64,000 nucleotides of DNA from Allobosea sp. Leaf344. Lineage in GTDB: Bacteria; Pseudomonadota; Alphaproteobacteria; Rhizobiales; Beijerinckiaceae. Shown here piece by piece: positions 8,693 to 18,098 of the stretch; the first letter of the stretch is position 1; each line of letters opens with the position of its first letter. Below the pieces are notes generated by a model. It was not told the DNA's origin. It did no database searches and saw only the letters and a program-made list of their open reading frames with translations. The stretch spans positions 331,352 to 395,351 of the forward strand of contig NZ_LMRT01000016.1 of assembly GCF_001426225.1 (NCBI RefSeq), given 5' to 3'. Both the position numbers and the translations under genes were made by a program.

Positions 8693-8818
8693 GTGTCTAA
8701 TCCTGTCTGGTGAAGTATGGGCGTCGGGCGAGCGCGATCGGTGATCTGGGGTTTAGCACAGTGTTTGTATAGGCCGATGGCCGGGGTGTGCCATAGCCGT
8801 CGCAGCCGCGGCTTGCCC

Positions 8819-9274
8819 ATGCGCGGGGCGAAGGCCTCTCTGGTGGTGGCGCTCGGCGTGCTGATGGCGGGCTGCTCGGTGTCCTTCCCCATTCTCGGCC
8901 TGTCCTCGAAAGCGGAGGACGAGGTCGCGACCACCTCCTCGGTCCTGCCGTCCCGTGGCTCGCAGAAGCCGAGCGCGCTCTCCAGCCTCGCCGCCGAGCT
9001 CGGCCCCGAGGATCTGCGCCGGGCGGATGGTGCGATGGCCGTCGCGCTCGATCCCCAGGGAAATGGCGCATCCGTCTCCTGGGACAATCCCCAGAGCGGC
9101 AGCAAGGGCAGCTTCACCCCGGTCGGCGGCCCGTTCCTGCGGTCGGACGAGATCTGCCGGGCTTTCGTCGCCGCGGTCCAGACCCAAACGAAGCCGGCCA
9201 AGCTGCAGGGCATGGCCTGCCGCCCCTCTGGCGGCGAATGGGCGGTGAAGGACGTGAAGCCCTGGAAGGGCTGA
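8819..9274 (+). CDS. Surface lipoprotein of the RT0821/Lpp0805 type
   Basis: A 151-residue protein with a lipoprotein signal (MRGAKASLVVALGVLMAGC, lipobox LMAGC, modified Cys at residue 19) and a C-terminal region resembling the RT0821/Lpp0805 surface-protein family (LRSDEICRAFVAA, GMACRPSGGEWAVKD), with a Cys pair. ATG 8819 is chosen because it gives a clean signal peptide; earlier in-frame starts add an Arg/Cys-rich non-signal tail. It probably resides in the outer membrane. Family assignment is by resemblance and moderately certain. Confidence 0.75.
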   Translation: MRGAKASLVVALGVLMAGCSVSFPILGLSSKAEDEVATTSSVLPSRGSQKPSALSSLAAELGPEDLRRADGAMAVALDPQGNGASVSWDNPQSGSKGSFTPVGGPFLRSDEICRAFVAAVQTQTKPAKLQGMACRPSGGEWAVKDVKPWKG

Positions 9275-9402
9275 ATTCTCTGCGCCGCAGCCATTGCAGC
9301 TGTTGCGTTCAGGCCACATAATTCCCAGATAGCGCCCAGGGCAGAGCGGAACCGGGCGCGCAGCGCCGGCCGCCATGCTGCTGATGTCGAATGGGGTTGG
9401 GA

Positions 9403-10320
9403 ATGCGTGATCCGTATCAGGTTCTGGGCGTCGCCCGCTCGGCCGATGAGGACGAGATCAAGAAAGCCTATCGCAAGCGTGCCAAGGATCTGCACCCGGA
9501 CAGGAACCGGGACGATCCGAAGGCGCAGGACCGCTTCGCGGAGCTGAACGGCGCCTATGAGATCCTGGGCGACGAGACCAAGCGCAAGCAGTTCGACCGC
9601 GGCGAGATCGATGCCGAGGGCAAGCCGAAATTCCAGGGCTTCGAAGGGTTCGGCGGCGCTGGCCGCGGCGGACGCGCCGGCGGCTTCGAGTTCAATTTCG
9701 GGCAGGGTGGCGGCTCGCCCTTCGGGCGGGGCGGGGCCGAGGCGGGTTTCGACCCCTCGGACATCTTCGGCTCGCTGTTCGGCGAGGCGGCACGGCGGGG
9801 CGGGCGGGCCCGGCAGGCCCAGCCGAAGCCGCCGGAACAGGCCTTCACGCTCGAGGTCACGCTGGCCGAGGCGACTTTGGGCGGGACGAGGCGGGTCAAG
9901 CTGCCCGGCGGCCGCGAGGTCGAGATCACGATTCCGGAAGGCGTGGCTGACGGCAAGGTGATGCGGCTGCGCGGGCTCGGCCAGACCGATCCGTTCAGCG
10001 GCGAGGCCGGCGACGTGATGATGACGATCAAGCTGAAGCCGGATCCGCGCTTCGTCATCGACGGCGGCAATCTGCGCACGCGTGTGGCCGTGCCGCTCGC
10101 CAAGGCGGTGCTGGGCGGTTCCGTCCATGTGCCGACCCTGACCGGGGCCGTCGAGATGACGATCCCGCCGATGACCGGCAGCACCCGGCAGTTCCGGCTG
10201 CGCGGCAAGGGGCTGAAGCTCGACAAGGGCGCCGCCGGCGATCTTTTCGTGGCGATCGACATCGAGATGCCGGACGAGGATGCGGAGCTGACGGCGCTGA
10301 TGCAGGCGCGCGCCTCCTGA
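9403..10320 (+). CDS. DnaJ-type co-chaperone / CbpA-like
   Basis: A 305-residue type II J-protein. The J domain occupies residues 1-65 with DPYQVLGV and the HPD motif in DLHPDRNRD, followed by a Gly/Phe-rich linker (residues about 85-130) and the two beta-rich C-terminal substrate-binding domains ([33 protein letters not shown]). There is no Cys-rich zinc region, so this is CbpA-like rather than DnaJ proper. It would stimulate DnaK and bind unfolded clients. ATG 9403 is used; an alternative ATG at 9391 would add four residues. Confidence 0.92.
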   Translation: MRDPYQVLGVARSADEDEIKKAYRKRAKDLHPDRNRDDPKAQDRFAELNGAYEILGDETKRKQFDRGEIDAEGKPKFQGFEGFGGAGRGGRAGGFEFNFGQGGGSPFGRGGAEAGFDPSDIFGSLFGEAARRGGRARQAQPKPPEQAFTLEVTLAEATLGGTRRVKLPGGREVEITIPEGVADGKVMRLRGLGQTDPFSGEAGDVMMTIKLKPDPRFVIDGGNLRTRVAVPLAKAVLGGSVHVPTLTGAVEMTIPPMTGSTRQFRLRGKGLKLDKGAAGDLFVAIDIEMPDEDAELTALMQARAS

Positions 10321-10412
10321 CGGCGAGGGCGAGGCGCGGTGCGAAACAGGTTCCCACTTCTGCGCGCATGCTCTAAGACACCGCTCCTTCCGAGATGTTT
10401 TGCGGGTTCTCC

Positions 10413-11246
10413 ATGCCTGATTCAACCAATGCCACCGCCCATGTGCTGAAGGGCAAGCGCGGGCTCATCATGGGCGTGGCGAACAACCGCTCCATCGCCT
10501 GGGGCATCGCCAAGGCCTGCGCCGATGCCGGCGCCGAGCTCGCCTTCACCTATCAGGGCGATGCGCTGAAGAAGCGGGTGGAGCCACTGGCGAAGGAACT
10601 CGGCGGCCATGTGGTCGGCCATTGCGACGTCACCGACGCCGCGACGATCGATGCCGTCTTCGCCGAGGTCGAGGCGCTGTGGGGCAAGCTCGACTTCGTC
10701 GTGCATTGCATCGCCTTCTCCGACAAGGACGAGCTGACCGGCCGCTATGTCGAGACCAGCGAAGGCAATTTCACAAAGTCGCTGCTGATCTCTTGCTACT
10801 CCTTCACCGCCGTGACGCAGCGTGCGGAGAAGCTGATGAGCGATGGCGGCGCGATGCTGACGCTGACCTATTACGGCGCCGAGAAATGGATGCCGCATTA
10901 CAACGTCATGGGCGTGGCCAAGGCCGCGCTGGAGGCGAGCGTGCAATATCTGGCCGCCGATCTCGGCCCCTCCAAGATCCGCGTCAACGCCATCTCGGCC
11001 GGGCCGATCAAGACGCTGGCCGCCTCCGGCATCGGCGATTTCCGCTATATCCTGCGCTGGAACGAGTATAACTCGCCGCTGCGCCGGACCGTGACCATCG
11101 AAGAGGTCGGCGAAACCGCCGTGTTCCTGGTCTCGGACATGTCGCGCGGCATCACCGGCGAGATCCTGCATGTCGATGCCGGCTACCACGTCGTGGGGAT
11201 GAAAGTCCCGACCGCGCCCGACATCACGCTCGACAAGAGCGAATAG
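10413..11246 (+). CDS. fabI: Enoyl-ACP reductase (NADH)
   Basis: A 277-residue FabI-type enoyl-acyl carrier protein reductase, last step of the fatty acid elongation cycle and target of triclosan-type inhibitors. Features are the GVANNRSIAWGIA cofactor loop near residue 22, CIAFSDKDEL near 96, and the FabI Tyr-x6-Lys catalytic arrangement in YNVMGVAKAALEAS. ATG 10413 matches family start position; an ATG 18 bases upstream is in frame. It follows the J-protein by 92 bases and is convergent with folK. Confidence 0.95.
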   Translation: MPDSTNATAHVLKGKRGLIMGVANNRSIAWGIAKACADAGAELAFTYQGDALKKRVEPLAKELGGHVVGHCDVTDAATIDAVFAEVEALWGKLDFVVHCIAFSDKDELTGRYVETSEGNFTKSLLISCYSFTAVTQRAEKLMSDGGAMLTLTYYGAEKWMPHYNVMGVAKAALEASVQYLAADLGPSKIRVNAISAGPIKTLAASGIGDFRYILRWNEYNSPLRRTVTIEEVGETAVFLVSDMSRGITGEILHVDAGYHVVGMKVPTAPDITLDKSE

Positions 11247-11298
11247 GGCGAGCTCCGAACGCCGGGAAGGGTCGCGGGCCGCCCTCCCGCCGGGGCGA

Positions 11299-11823
11299 TC
11301 ACCCGGCCGCCCGGGCCAGCAGATCCCGCAGCCGCTCCGTCTCCGCCGGCGCGAGCTGGATGCCGGGCTCGGTCATCGCCCGCCACAGCGCCGCGACCGG
11401 CCGTCCCTCGATCTGCCGCTCCGGCGCGATCTCCGCCAGAGGCGCGAGCACGAAGGCGCGTTCGGCGATGCGCGGATGCGGCACCTGCAGCCCGGGCTCG
11501 TCGATCGCATTCGGGCCATAGGTCAGGATGTCGATGTCGAGCGTGCGCGGGCCCCACCGCTCGCGGCGCTCGCGCCCGCTCCGACGCTCCAGCTCGAGGC
11601 ACAGCGCCAGCAGCTCCCTCGCGGAGAGCGAGGTCTCGACCAGCGCCGCCATATTCAGGAAATCGGGCTGGTCGAGCTTGCCCCAGGGCGGCGTCCGGTA
11701 GATGCGGGAGAGCCCGCGCAGGCTGGTTCCGGGATGGGCTTTCAGGCCCGACAGCGCGCTGGAGAAGGCCTCCACCACATCGCCGACATTGCCGCCGAGG
11801 CCGAGGGTCGCCTCAGTCTTCAC
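11299..11823 (-). CDS. folK: 6-hydroxymethyl-7,8-dihydropterin pyrophosphokinase
   Basis: A 174-residue HPPK, transferring pyrophosphate from ATP to hydroxymethyldihydropterin. Family elements are LGLGGNVGD at the N-terminus, the RRERWGPRTLDIDIL metal and ATP motif near residue 86, and VPHPRIAERAFVLAPL near 117. The start is GTG 11823, and the gene overlaps the end of folB by 11 bases. Last gene of the folP-folB-folK unit. Confidence 0.95.
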   Translation of the reverse strand: MKTEATLGLGGNVGDVVEAFSSALSGLKAHPGTSLRGLSRIYRTPPWGKLDQPDFLNMAALVETSLSARELLALCLELERRSGRERRERWGPRTLDIDILTYGPNAIDEPGLQVPHPRIAERAFVLAPLAEIAPERQIEGRPVAALWRAMTEPGIQLAPAETERLRDLLARAAG

Positions 11824-12187
11824 GGCGGAAATCCAGCCTGATGCCGACGGAAGCGAGATTGGCGTGGATCGGCGGGGCCGGCTTTCGCAAGGTCACTTCC
11901 ACGCGCGTCACGCTGGCGAAATTGTCGAGCAGCGCACGGGCCACGCCGCGGGCCGCCGCTTCCAGGAGATTGTAGCGCCGGCTGGTGAAGGCCTCGGTGG
12001 CGACGGCGACGGCCAGGCCGTAATCGACGGTATCGGCGAGCGCGTCGCTGAGCGCCGAGGCCCGGATGTCGGTGGCCAGCACGATGTCGAGCAGGAAGCG
12101 CTGGCCCAGCCGCTCCTCCTCGGCGAAACAGCCGTGATAGGCGTAGATGTCGAGCTTCTCGATCAGGATGCTGCCGGTTTCGCTCAC
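11813..12187 (-). CDS. folB: Dihydroneopterin aldolase
   Basis: A 124-residue FolB protein that splits dihydroneopterin into hydroxymethyldihydropterin and glycolaldehyde. IEKLDIYAYHGCFAEEE near residue 8 holds the family N-terminal motif, with the catalytic region NLLEAAARGVARALL near residue 74 and VEVTLRKPAPPI near 97. The start is GTG 12187, overlapping the folP stop as GTGA, showing coupling within the folate unit. Confidence 0.94.
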   Translation of the reverse strand: MSETGSILIEKLDIYAYHGCFAEEERLGQRFLLDIVLATDIRASALSDALADTVDYGLAVAVATEAFTSRRYNLLEAAARGVARALLDNFASVTRVEVTLRKPAPPIHANLASVGIRLDFRRED

Positions 12188-13026
12188 CGCGTTTCCTCTC
12201 GTCTCTCCGCCAGCGCAGCCCAGACCTGGAAGGCCTGGAGATGCGGGGCGATGTCATGGGCGCGGATGATGGCCGCACCCTGGCTGGCGCCGTAGAGATG
12301 GGCGCTGATGCTGCCGGCGACACGCTCCGACGCCACGGTCTGCCCGGTGAGCCTGCCGATCGAGGATTTGCGCGAGGCGCCGAGCAGGATCGGGCAGCCG
12401 AGCTGCTCCAGCCTGGCGATGTCGCGGATCATGGTCAGGTTCTGCGCCAGGGTCTTGCCGAAGCCGATGCCGGGATCGACGACCAGCTGCCGCCGCGGCA
12501 CGCCCGCCGCGGTGGCGATCGCGATCGACCGTTCGAGGAAGCGCAGCACGTCGTCGCAGATGTCGATGGCGGGATCGATGCTCTCGCGGTTGTGCATCAG
12601 CACCATGGGCGCGCCGTGCCGCGCGGCCACTTCGGCGATCAGCGGATCGCCCTGCGCGCCCCAGACATCGTTGATGATCGAGGCGCCCGCTGCGAGCGCG
12701 GCCTCCGCCACCGCGGCCTTGGTCGTGTCGATCGACAGGGGCAGCTGGGTGACGCGGCGCAGACCGGTCACCACCGGCAGCACGCGGGCCATCTCCGTCT
12801 CGGCATCGACGCGTCTATGGCCGGGGCGGGTCGATTCCCCGCCGATGTCGATGATGTCGGCCCCGTCCTGCGCCAGACGCAGGCCATGAGCGACGGCTTC
12901 TTCGGCATTGGCGAGCATGCCGCCATCCGAGAAGGAATCGGGGGTGATGTTGACGATGCCCATCAGGAGCGGCCTGCCGTCGAGGGCGAGGCTGCGACCA
13001 TCCGGCAAGGTGAGTGCCCGGCTCAT
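12184..13026 (-). CDS. folP: Dihydropteroate synthase
   Basis: A 280-residue DHPS, condensing hydroxymethyldihydropterin pyrophosphate with p-aminobenzoate; the sulfonamide target. Signatures are MGIVNITPDSFSDGG near residue 22, DIIDIGGESTRPGH near 55, SIDTTKAAVAEAAL near 89, IINDVWGA near 108 and DPGIGFGKT near 190. ATG 13026 (MSRALTLPDG) fits the family; 31 further in-frame residues upstream have no homology. Divergent from the phosphatase gene across 110 bases. Confidence 0.95.
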   Translation of the reverse strand: MSRALTLPDGRSLALDGRPLLMGIVNITPDSFSDGGMLANAEEAVAHGLRLAQDGADIIDIGGESTRPGHRRVDAETEMARVLPVVTGLRRVTQLPLSIDTTKAAVAEAALAAGASIINDVWGAQGDPLIAEVAARHGAPMVLMHNRESIDPAIDICDDVLRFLERSIAIATAAGVPRRQLVVDPGIGFGKTLAQNLTMIRDIARLEQLGCPILLGASRKSSIGRLTGQTVASERVAGSISAHLYGASQGAAIIRAHDIAPHLQAFQVWAALAERREETR

Positions 13027-13136
13027 GGGACCAATCGCTGTGGCGGAGTGCCGGCTATATACGCCATGGACGGCCGGGGCCAACAGAAAGCGCGAAGGGC
13101 TTTGACGAGGCTGCCTCAACCGTGCATGAGCCGGCC

Positions 13137-13733
13137 ATGACTCCGCTGACCCTGCCTCATCGCCTGATCCTCATCCGCCATGGCGAAACCGACTGGAACC
13201 GCGAGGGGCGGCTGCAGGGGTCGCAAGATATTCCGTTGAACGCGCTCGGGCGCGCGCAGGCGGCCGAAACCGCCGACCGGCTGCGCGCCATCGCGCCGCA
13301 TTGGGCGGAGCTCGACTTCGTCAGCTCGCCGATGCAGCGCTCGCGCGAGACCATGGAGATCCTGCGCGCCGGGCTCGGGGTCGAGCCGACCGCCTATCGC
13401 GTCGACGAGCGGCTGCGGGAGCTGACCTTCGGCCGCTGGGAGGGCTTCACCTGGCGCGACATCCGCAAGGCGGAGCGGGATCTGGCCCAGGCGCGCGAGC
13501 GCGACAAATGGGGTTTCGTGCCGCCCGAGGGCGAAAGCTACCGCATGCTGGCCGAGCGCATCCGCCCGGTCTTCGCCGCGTTCGGCGGGGAGACCGTGGT
13601 GGTCAGCCATGGCGGGGTGGCACGTGCCGCGATGGCGCTCGTCGGCGCAGTTTCGCCACAGAAAGCTGCTCTCGTGGACATCTGGCAGGGAAAGATTCTG
13701 GTGCTGACGGCGGGCCGGGCGGAGTGGGTGTAG
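13137..13733 (+). CDS. Histidine phosphatase (phosphoglycerate mutase-like)
   Basis: A 198-residue member of the histidine phosphatase superfamily. The phospho-His motif is LIRHGETDWN near residue 12, followed by RLQGSQDIPLNALGRAQA; the second catalytic His is in VVVSHGGVARA near 158. Length is typical of broad-specificity phosphatases (CobC/GpmB group) rather than glycolytic dPGM. ATG 13137 is at the start of homology. Substrate not assignable. Confidence 0.88.
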   Translation: MTPLTLPHRLILIRHGETDWNREGRLQGSQDIPLNALGRAQAAETADRLRAIAPHWAELDFVSSPMQRSRETMEILRAGLGVEPTAYRVDERLRELTFGRWEGFTWRDIRKAERDLAQARERDKWGFVPPEGESYRMLAERIRPVFAAFGGETVVVSHGGVARAAMALVGAVSPQKAALVDIWQGKILVLTAGRAEWV

Positions 13734-13967
13734 GGGCTGCGGCCCGCGACCCCGCTTCACTCCGTTCATCGGCAGTTCAGTGCTGCGCTTTCATCACGAT
13801 TATGTTAGCGAGGCAGTCGCGCAATCGGCTGAGGGGGCCGGAGCACGCGTCGGCAACGATGCTGTCCCGGTGGGAGTCGGGGGATCGCTGGAGGATGTCG
13901 GGAGGGAGCGGGTGCGGCCATCGCCGCGCCGGCTCGTGACGGCGATATCCGACATCAACGGGGCGTC

Positions 13968-16900
13968 ATGAACGATATCAACCTAGGTTCGGCGATCGAC
14001 ATCGCCGGGGCGGCTCCTTTCGGCATGCTGGTCGGGGATATCAGACCCGATCTCATTCGCGACGAGGTTCTCTCGGAAATTCTGGCGGCGACGGTGGCGG
14101 CACGGCCCGACCACCCGGCCCTGGTCGATGAGACCAGCCGGCTGAGCTATGCCGAGCTCTGGGCCCTCGCCGGGAGGCAGGCGCGCGGCCTCGCTCGGGC
14201 GGGGATCGGCGCCGGCGACATGGTGGGGCTCTGGATGCCGCGCGGCATCCCGCTGCTGGTGGCGCAGATCGCGATCACGCGCGCGGGCGCGGCCTGGATC
14301 CCCTTCGACGCGGAAGCACCGGTCGAGCGCATCGCCACCTGCCTCGACGATGCCCAGGCCAAGGGCATCGTGACGGCGGGATCCTTCGTCTCGCGCGCCG
14401 CCGCTACCGGCCGAACGGTCTGGACTCCGGAAGCGCTCGTCGCCGCCGATGACGGCGCCGCCATGCCCGATCGCGCAACGGGGCTGACGCGCAGCCACCC
14501 GGCCTATCTGATCTACACCTCTGGCTCGACCGGCACGCCCAAGGCGATCGTGATCAGCCATGCCAATATCTGCCATTTCCTGCGCGCCGGGAACGCCTTC
14601 TACGGGTTCGGCCCCGAGGATGTTGTGTTCCAGGGCGGATCCGTCGCCTTCGACCTGTCGATGGAGGAGATCTGGACGCCCTATCTCGTCGGGGCGACGC
14701 TCTATGTGGCTTCGCCGGAGACGATGGGCGATGCCGAGAAGCTGCCCGGGCTGCTGAGCGCCGCCGGTGTCACGATCATCGACACGGTGCCGACCCTGCT
14801 CGGGATCCTGCCCTCGGACGTGCCCTCGCTCCGCCTGATCCTGCTCGGCGGCGAGGCGCTGCCGCCCGCCATCGTGCAGAAATGGTCGCGCCCCGGCCGG
14901 CGCATCCTGAACACCTATGGTCCGACCGAGACCACCGTCGTCGCCACCGCCGCCGAGGTGGTGCCGGACCAGCCGGTGACCATCGGCCGGCCGATCGCCA
15001 ATTACACCGCTTATGTCGTCGACGAGGCGATGCGGCTCGTCGCGCCGGGCCAGCAGGGCGAGTTGCTGATCGGCGGCCCCAGCGTCGCCAGCGGCTATAA
15101 TGGCCGCCCCGAACTGACCGCCGAGAAGTTCATCCCCAACCCGTTCGGGGGCAGCGCCGATCCCGTGCTCTACCGGTCCGGCGACGCCGTCAGCCTGGAC
15201 GCCTCGGGCCAGATCGTCTTCCACGGCCGCATCGACGACCAGATCAAGATCCGCGGCTTCCGGGTCGAGCTCGGCGAGATCGAGACCAGGCTCGGCGACG
15301 AGCCGGGCGTGCATCAGGCGGCGGTGGTGCTGCGCGTCGACGACGAGATCGAGCGGCTGGTGGCCTTCGTGGTCGCCGAGCCCGGCGTCGCGGTCGATAG
15401 CGCGGTGCTGCGCGCCTCGCTGCGCGACAAGCTGCCGCCCTATATGGTGCCGGCGCATTTCGAGGCCGTCGGTTCGCTGCCGCGGATGGTCTCCGGCAAG
15501 CTCGACCGCAAGATGCTCAAGGCCGCGCCGCTGACGGCGCCGGCCCGCGCGGGCGAGCAGGAGCCGCCGCGCAACGCGACCGAGGCCGCGCTGCTCGATG
15601 CCGCCAAGCGCGTGCTCGGCGCGTCCAGCCTGCCGCTGGAGGCGGATTTCTTCGTCGATCTCGGCGGTCACTCGCTGCTCGCCGCGCGCTTCATCTCGAT
15701 CATGCGCCAGACGCCGGCCTATGCCGGGATCACGCTGCAGGACGTCTATGGCGCGCGCACCCTGCGCGGCATGGCGACGCTGCTGGAGGAGCGCGGCGTC
15801 GGGGAGACGCTGGATCTGTCCTTCACCCCGCCACCCTTCCTGCGCCGCTTCCTCTGCGGCTGCGCCCAGGCGGCGGCGCTGCCGGTGATCATCGGCCTGT
15901 CGACCTCGCAATGGCTCGGCATCTTCGTCACCTACATGCTGATCTCGGGCGAGGATCTGGCGCTGCCGGCGCAGATCGCCGCGCTGCTCGGCGTCTATGT
16001 CGCGATCACCATCGTCACCGGCTTCATCGCGATCGGGCTGAAATGGTTGGTGCTGGGGCGCACCCGACCCGGCGTCTACCCGCTCTGGGGCGTGTATTAC
16101 TTCCGCTGGTGGTTCGCCTCGCGCATCGCCGGGCTCGTCCACATCAAATGGCTGCAGGCGACGCCGGTGATGCGCTTCTACTGGCGCCTGCTCGGCGCCA
16201 AGGTCGGCAAGGACGTGATCATCTCCGATTACGAGGCCGGCGCGGTCGATCTCATCAGCATCGGCGACGGGGCCTCGCTCGGCGCCAAGACCACCTTCGC
16301 CAATGCCGAGGCGCTGGGCGACAAGCTGATCATCGACCGCATCACCATCGGCAAGGACGTCTATGCCGGCTCCTCCGTGGTGTTCGGCCATGGCTGCGTC
16401 GTCGGCGACCATGCCGAGCTGCTCGACCTCACCACCGTGCCGCCGCGCGGGCGCGTCGGCGAGGCCGAGATCTGGGACGGCTCGCCGGGGCGCAAGATCG
16501 GCATGGTCGATCTCGAGGCGCTGCCGCCTCCGGCCGAAGCGGGGCCGGGCCGGCGCAGCGCGATGACCGCCTTCTACATCCTGATGCTGATCGTGCTGCC
16601 GCCCGTCAGCCTGCTGCCGATCTTCCCGGCCTTCATGCTGTTCGACAAGATCGACGACTGGATCTCGACCTGGTCCGACATCAGCTATCTCTGGTATCTG
16701 CCGATCCTGACCTGGCCGACCTCGATCGGCCTGATCACGCTCACCGTCTTCCTGATGGCGGGGCTGCGCTGGCTGATCCTGCCGCGAGTGACGTCGGGAT
16801 CCTACTCCATCCATTCCTCGTTCTTCGCGCGGAAATGGACGGTCGGCCTGGCGACCGAGGTGACGCTCGACACGCTGTCCTCGCTGTTCGCGACGATCTA

Positions 16901-17978
16901 CATGCGGGCCTGGTACCGGATGATGGGCGCCAGCATCGGCAAGGGCTCGGAGATCTCGACCAATCTCTCCGGCCGCTACGATGTCACCGGCATCGGCGCG
17001 GGGAATTTCATCGCCGACGAGGTGGTGTTCGGGGACGAGGATATGCGCCGGGGCTATATGCGCCTCGACATGACGCGTACCGGCGACCAGGTCTTCGTCG
17101 GAAACGACGCGGTGGTGCCGCCCGGCGCGCATATCCCGGACCGGGTGCTGATCGGCATCAAGTCGAAGCCGCCGGCCAATGACCGGATGAAGCCGGGCGA
17201 CACCTGGTTCGGTTCTCCGCCGATCCAGCTGCCGACGCGCCAGAAGGTCGATCTCGGCGCGACCTGGACCTATCAGCCCTCCTGGCAGAAGCAGACGCTG
17301 CGCGGGCTGTTCGAGGCGCTGCACACCTCCTTCCCGGCCATGCTCTTCATCACCTTCGGCACTCTGGCCGTCGATCTCGTGCTGCAGGAGAGGATCAACG
17401 AGCGCGACTGGACCGGGCTGGTCCTGTCCTTCATGGCCGTGGCGGTGCTGATCGCGGTGACCCAGGCGCTGATCTGCGTCGTGATCAAATGGCTGATGAT
17501 GGGCGTCTACAAGCCGCTGATGAAGCCGATGTGGTCCTGGTGGGCGATGCGCACGGAATCCATCGCGGTGCTGTATTCCGGCCTCGGCGGCAAGGTGCTG
17601 TTCGAATATCTGCGCGGCACGCCGTTCCTGCCCTGGTTCCTGCGTCTGTTCGGCGCCAAATTCGGCAAGGGTGTCTGGATGGACATGACCGACATCACCG
17701 AGTTCGATTGCGTGACGGTCGGCGATTTCTGCCAGATCAACGCCCATTCCGCCCTGCAGACCCATCTCTACGAGGATCGGGTGATGAAGGTCGGGCGGGT
17801 GCATCTCGGCAAGGGCGTCTGCGTCGGCGCCGCGGCGACGGTGCTCTACGACACGCATGTCGGGGATTTCGCCCAGATCGGCCAGCTCACCGTCATCATG
17901 AAGGGCGAGAACCTGCCGGCGCATTCGCGCTGGGAGGGGGCGCCCGCCGTGCCGGCGCGGGCCGTGGCCGAGCATTGA
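13968..17978 (+). CDS. Pls/PosA-type single-module NRPS, membrane-bound
   Basis: A 1336-residue synthetase. Residues about 20-530 are an adenylation domain: TSGSTGTPKAI near 183, YGPTETTVVAT near 321, YRSGDAVSL near 403, GKLDRK near 512. A carrier domain follows with the phosphopantetheine Ser in DLGGHSLL near 569. After residue 620 there is no condensation or thioesterase domain but six transmembrane helices in three pairs (near 630-690, 865-935, 1120-1180), each pair followed by a soluble region with hexapeptide-like beta-helix sequence. This is the architecture of epsilon-poly-L-lysine synthase (Pls) and its relatives, in which the C-terminal region joins monomers into a homopolymer. Hand alignment gives pocket residues D-L-E-D-L-G-T-V-V-K, acidic at two positions, suggesting a basic amino acid such as lysine, beta-lysine or ornithine. 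Product not proven. Confidence 0.9.
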   Translation: MNDINLGSAIDIAGAAPFGMLVGDIRPDLIRDEVLSEILAATVAARPDHPALVDETSRLSYAELWALAGRQARGLARAGIGAGDMVGLWMPRGIPLLVAQIAITRAGAAWIPFDAEAPVERIATCLDDAQAKGIVTAGSFVSRAAATGRTVWTPEALVAADDGAAMPDRATGLTRSHPAYLIYTSGSTGTPKAIVISHANICHFLRAGNAFYGFGPEDVVFQGGSVAFDLSMEEIWTPYLVGATLYVASPETMGDAEKLPGLLSAAGVTIIDTVPTLLGILPSDVPSLRLILLGGEALPPAIVQKWSRPGRRILNTYGPTETTVVATAAEVVPDQPVTIGRPIANYTAYVVDEAMRLVAPGQQGELLIGGPSVASGYNGRPELTAEKFIPNPFGGSADPVLYRSGDAVSLDASGQIVFHGRIDDQIKIRGFRVELGEIETRLGDEPGVHQAAVVLRVDDEIERLVAFVVAEPGVAVDSAVLRASLRDKLPPYMVPAHFEAVGSLPRMVSGKLDRKMLKAAPLTAPARAGEQEPPRNATEAALLDAAKRVLGASSLPLEADFFVDLGGHSLLAARFISIMRQTPAYAGITLQDVYGARTLRGMATLLEERGVGETLDLSFTPPPFLRRFLCGCAQAAALPVIIGLSTSQWLGIFVTYMLISGEDLALPAQIAALLGVYVAITIVTGFIAIGLKWLVLGRTRPGVYPLWGVYYFRWWFASRIAGLVHIKWLQATPVMRFYWRLLGAKVGKDVIISDYEAGAVDLISIGDGASLGAKTTFANAEALGDKLIIDRITIGKDVYAGSSVVFGHGCVVGDHAELLDLTTVPPRGRVGEAEIWDGSPGRKIGMVDLEALPPPAEAGPGRRSAMTAFYILMLIVLPPVSLLPIFPAFMLFDKIDDWISTWSDISYLWYLPILTWPTSIGLITLTVFLMAGLRWLILPRVTSGSYSIHSSFFARKWTVGLATEVTLDTLSSLFATIYMRAWYRMMGASIGKGSEISTNLSGRYDVTGIGAGNFIADEVVFGDEDMRRGYMRLDMTRTGDQVFVGNDAVVPPGAHIPDRVLIGIKSKPPANDRMKPGDTWFGSPPIQLPTRQKVDLGATWTYQPSWQKQTLRGLFEALHTSFPAMLFITFGTLAVDLVLQERINERDWTGLVLSFMAVAVLIAVTQALICVVIKWLMMGVYKPLMKPMWSWWAMRTESIAVLYSGLGGKVLFEYLRGTPFLPWFLRLFGAKFGKGVWMDMTDITEFDCVTVGDFCQINAHSALQTHLYEDRVMKVGRVHLGKGVCVGAAATVLYDTHVGDFAQIGQLTVIMKGENLPAHSRWEGAPAVPARAVAEH

Positions 17979-17996
17979 GCGCAGCACGAGCTGCGA

Positions 17997-18025
17997 GGCG
18001 GCGCGGCGGCCGAGGCCGCGCCGCC
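17997..18025 (+). terminator. GC-rich hairpin after the NRPS gene
   Basis: A perfect 11-base stem (GGCGGCGCGGC pairing with GCCGCGCCGCC) with a 7-base loop starts 19 bases after the synthetase stop. No T-run follows, so it may be a weak or Rho-assisted terminator, or a 3' stabiliser, before aroC. Confidence 0.55.
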
Positions 18026-18098
18026 GGTGCGGCTACCGGACTTTCACCTTCCGGCATTCCGGCTTAAGAGCCTGCTCTGCACTCTCTCAGGCTCCGCG

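Noticed and set aside
8680..10425. A 581-residue minus-strand open frame
   Set aside because: Covers the lipoprotein and DnaJ-type genes in antisense; both sense genes have clear families.
13780..13971. Small plus-strand frame before the NRPS gene
   Set aside because: Ends just after the NRPS start codon, with no homology or ribosome site; more likely leader sequence.
13983..17987. A 1334-residue open frame on the minus strand
   Set aside because: It is the exact antisense of the NRPS gene, is full of His/Arg/Asp/Gln from high-GC complement, and has no recognisable domain.
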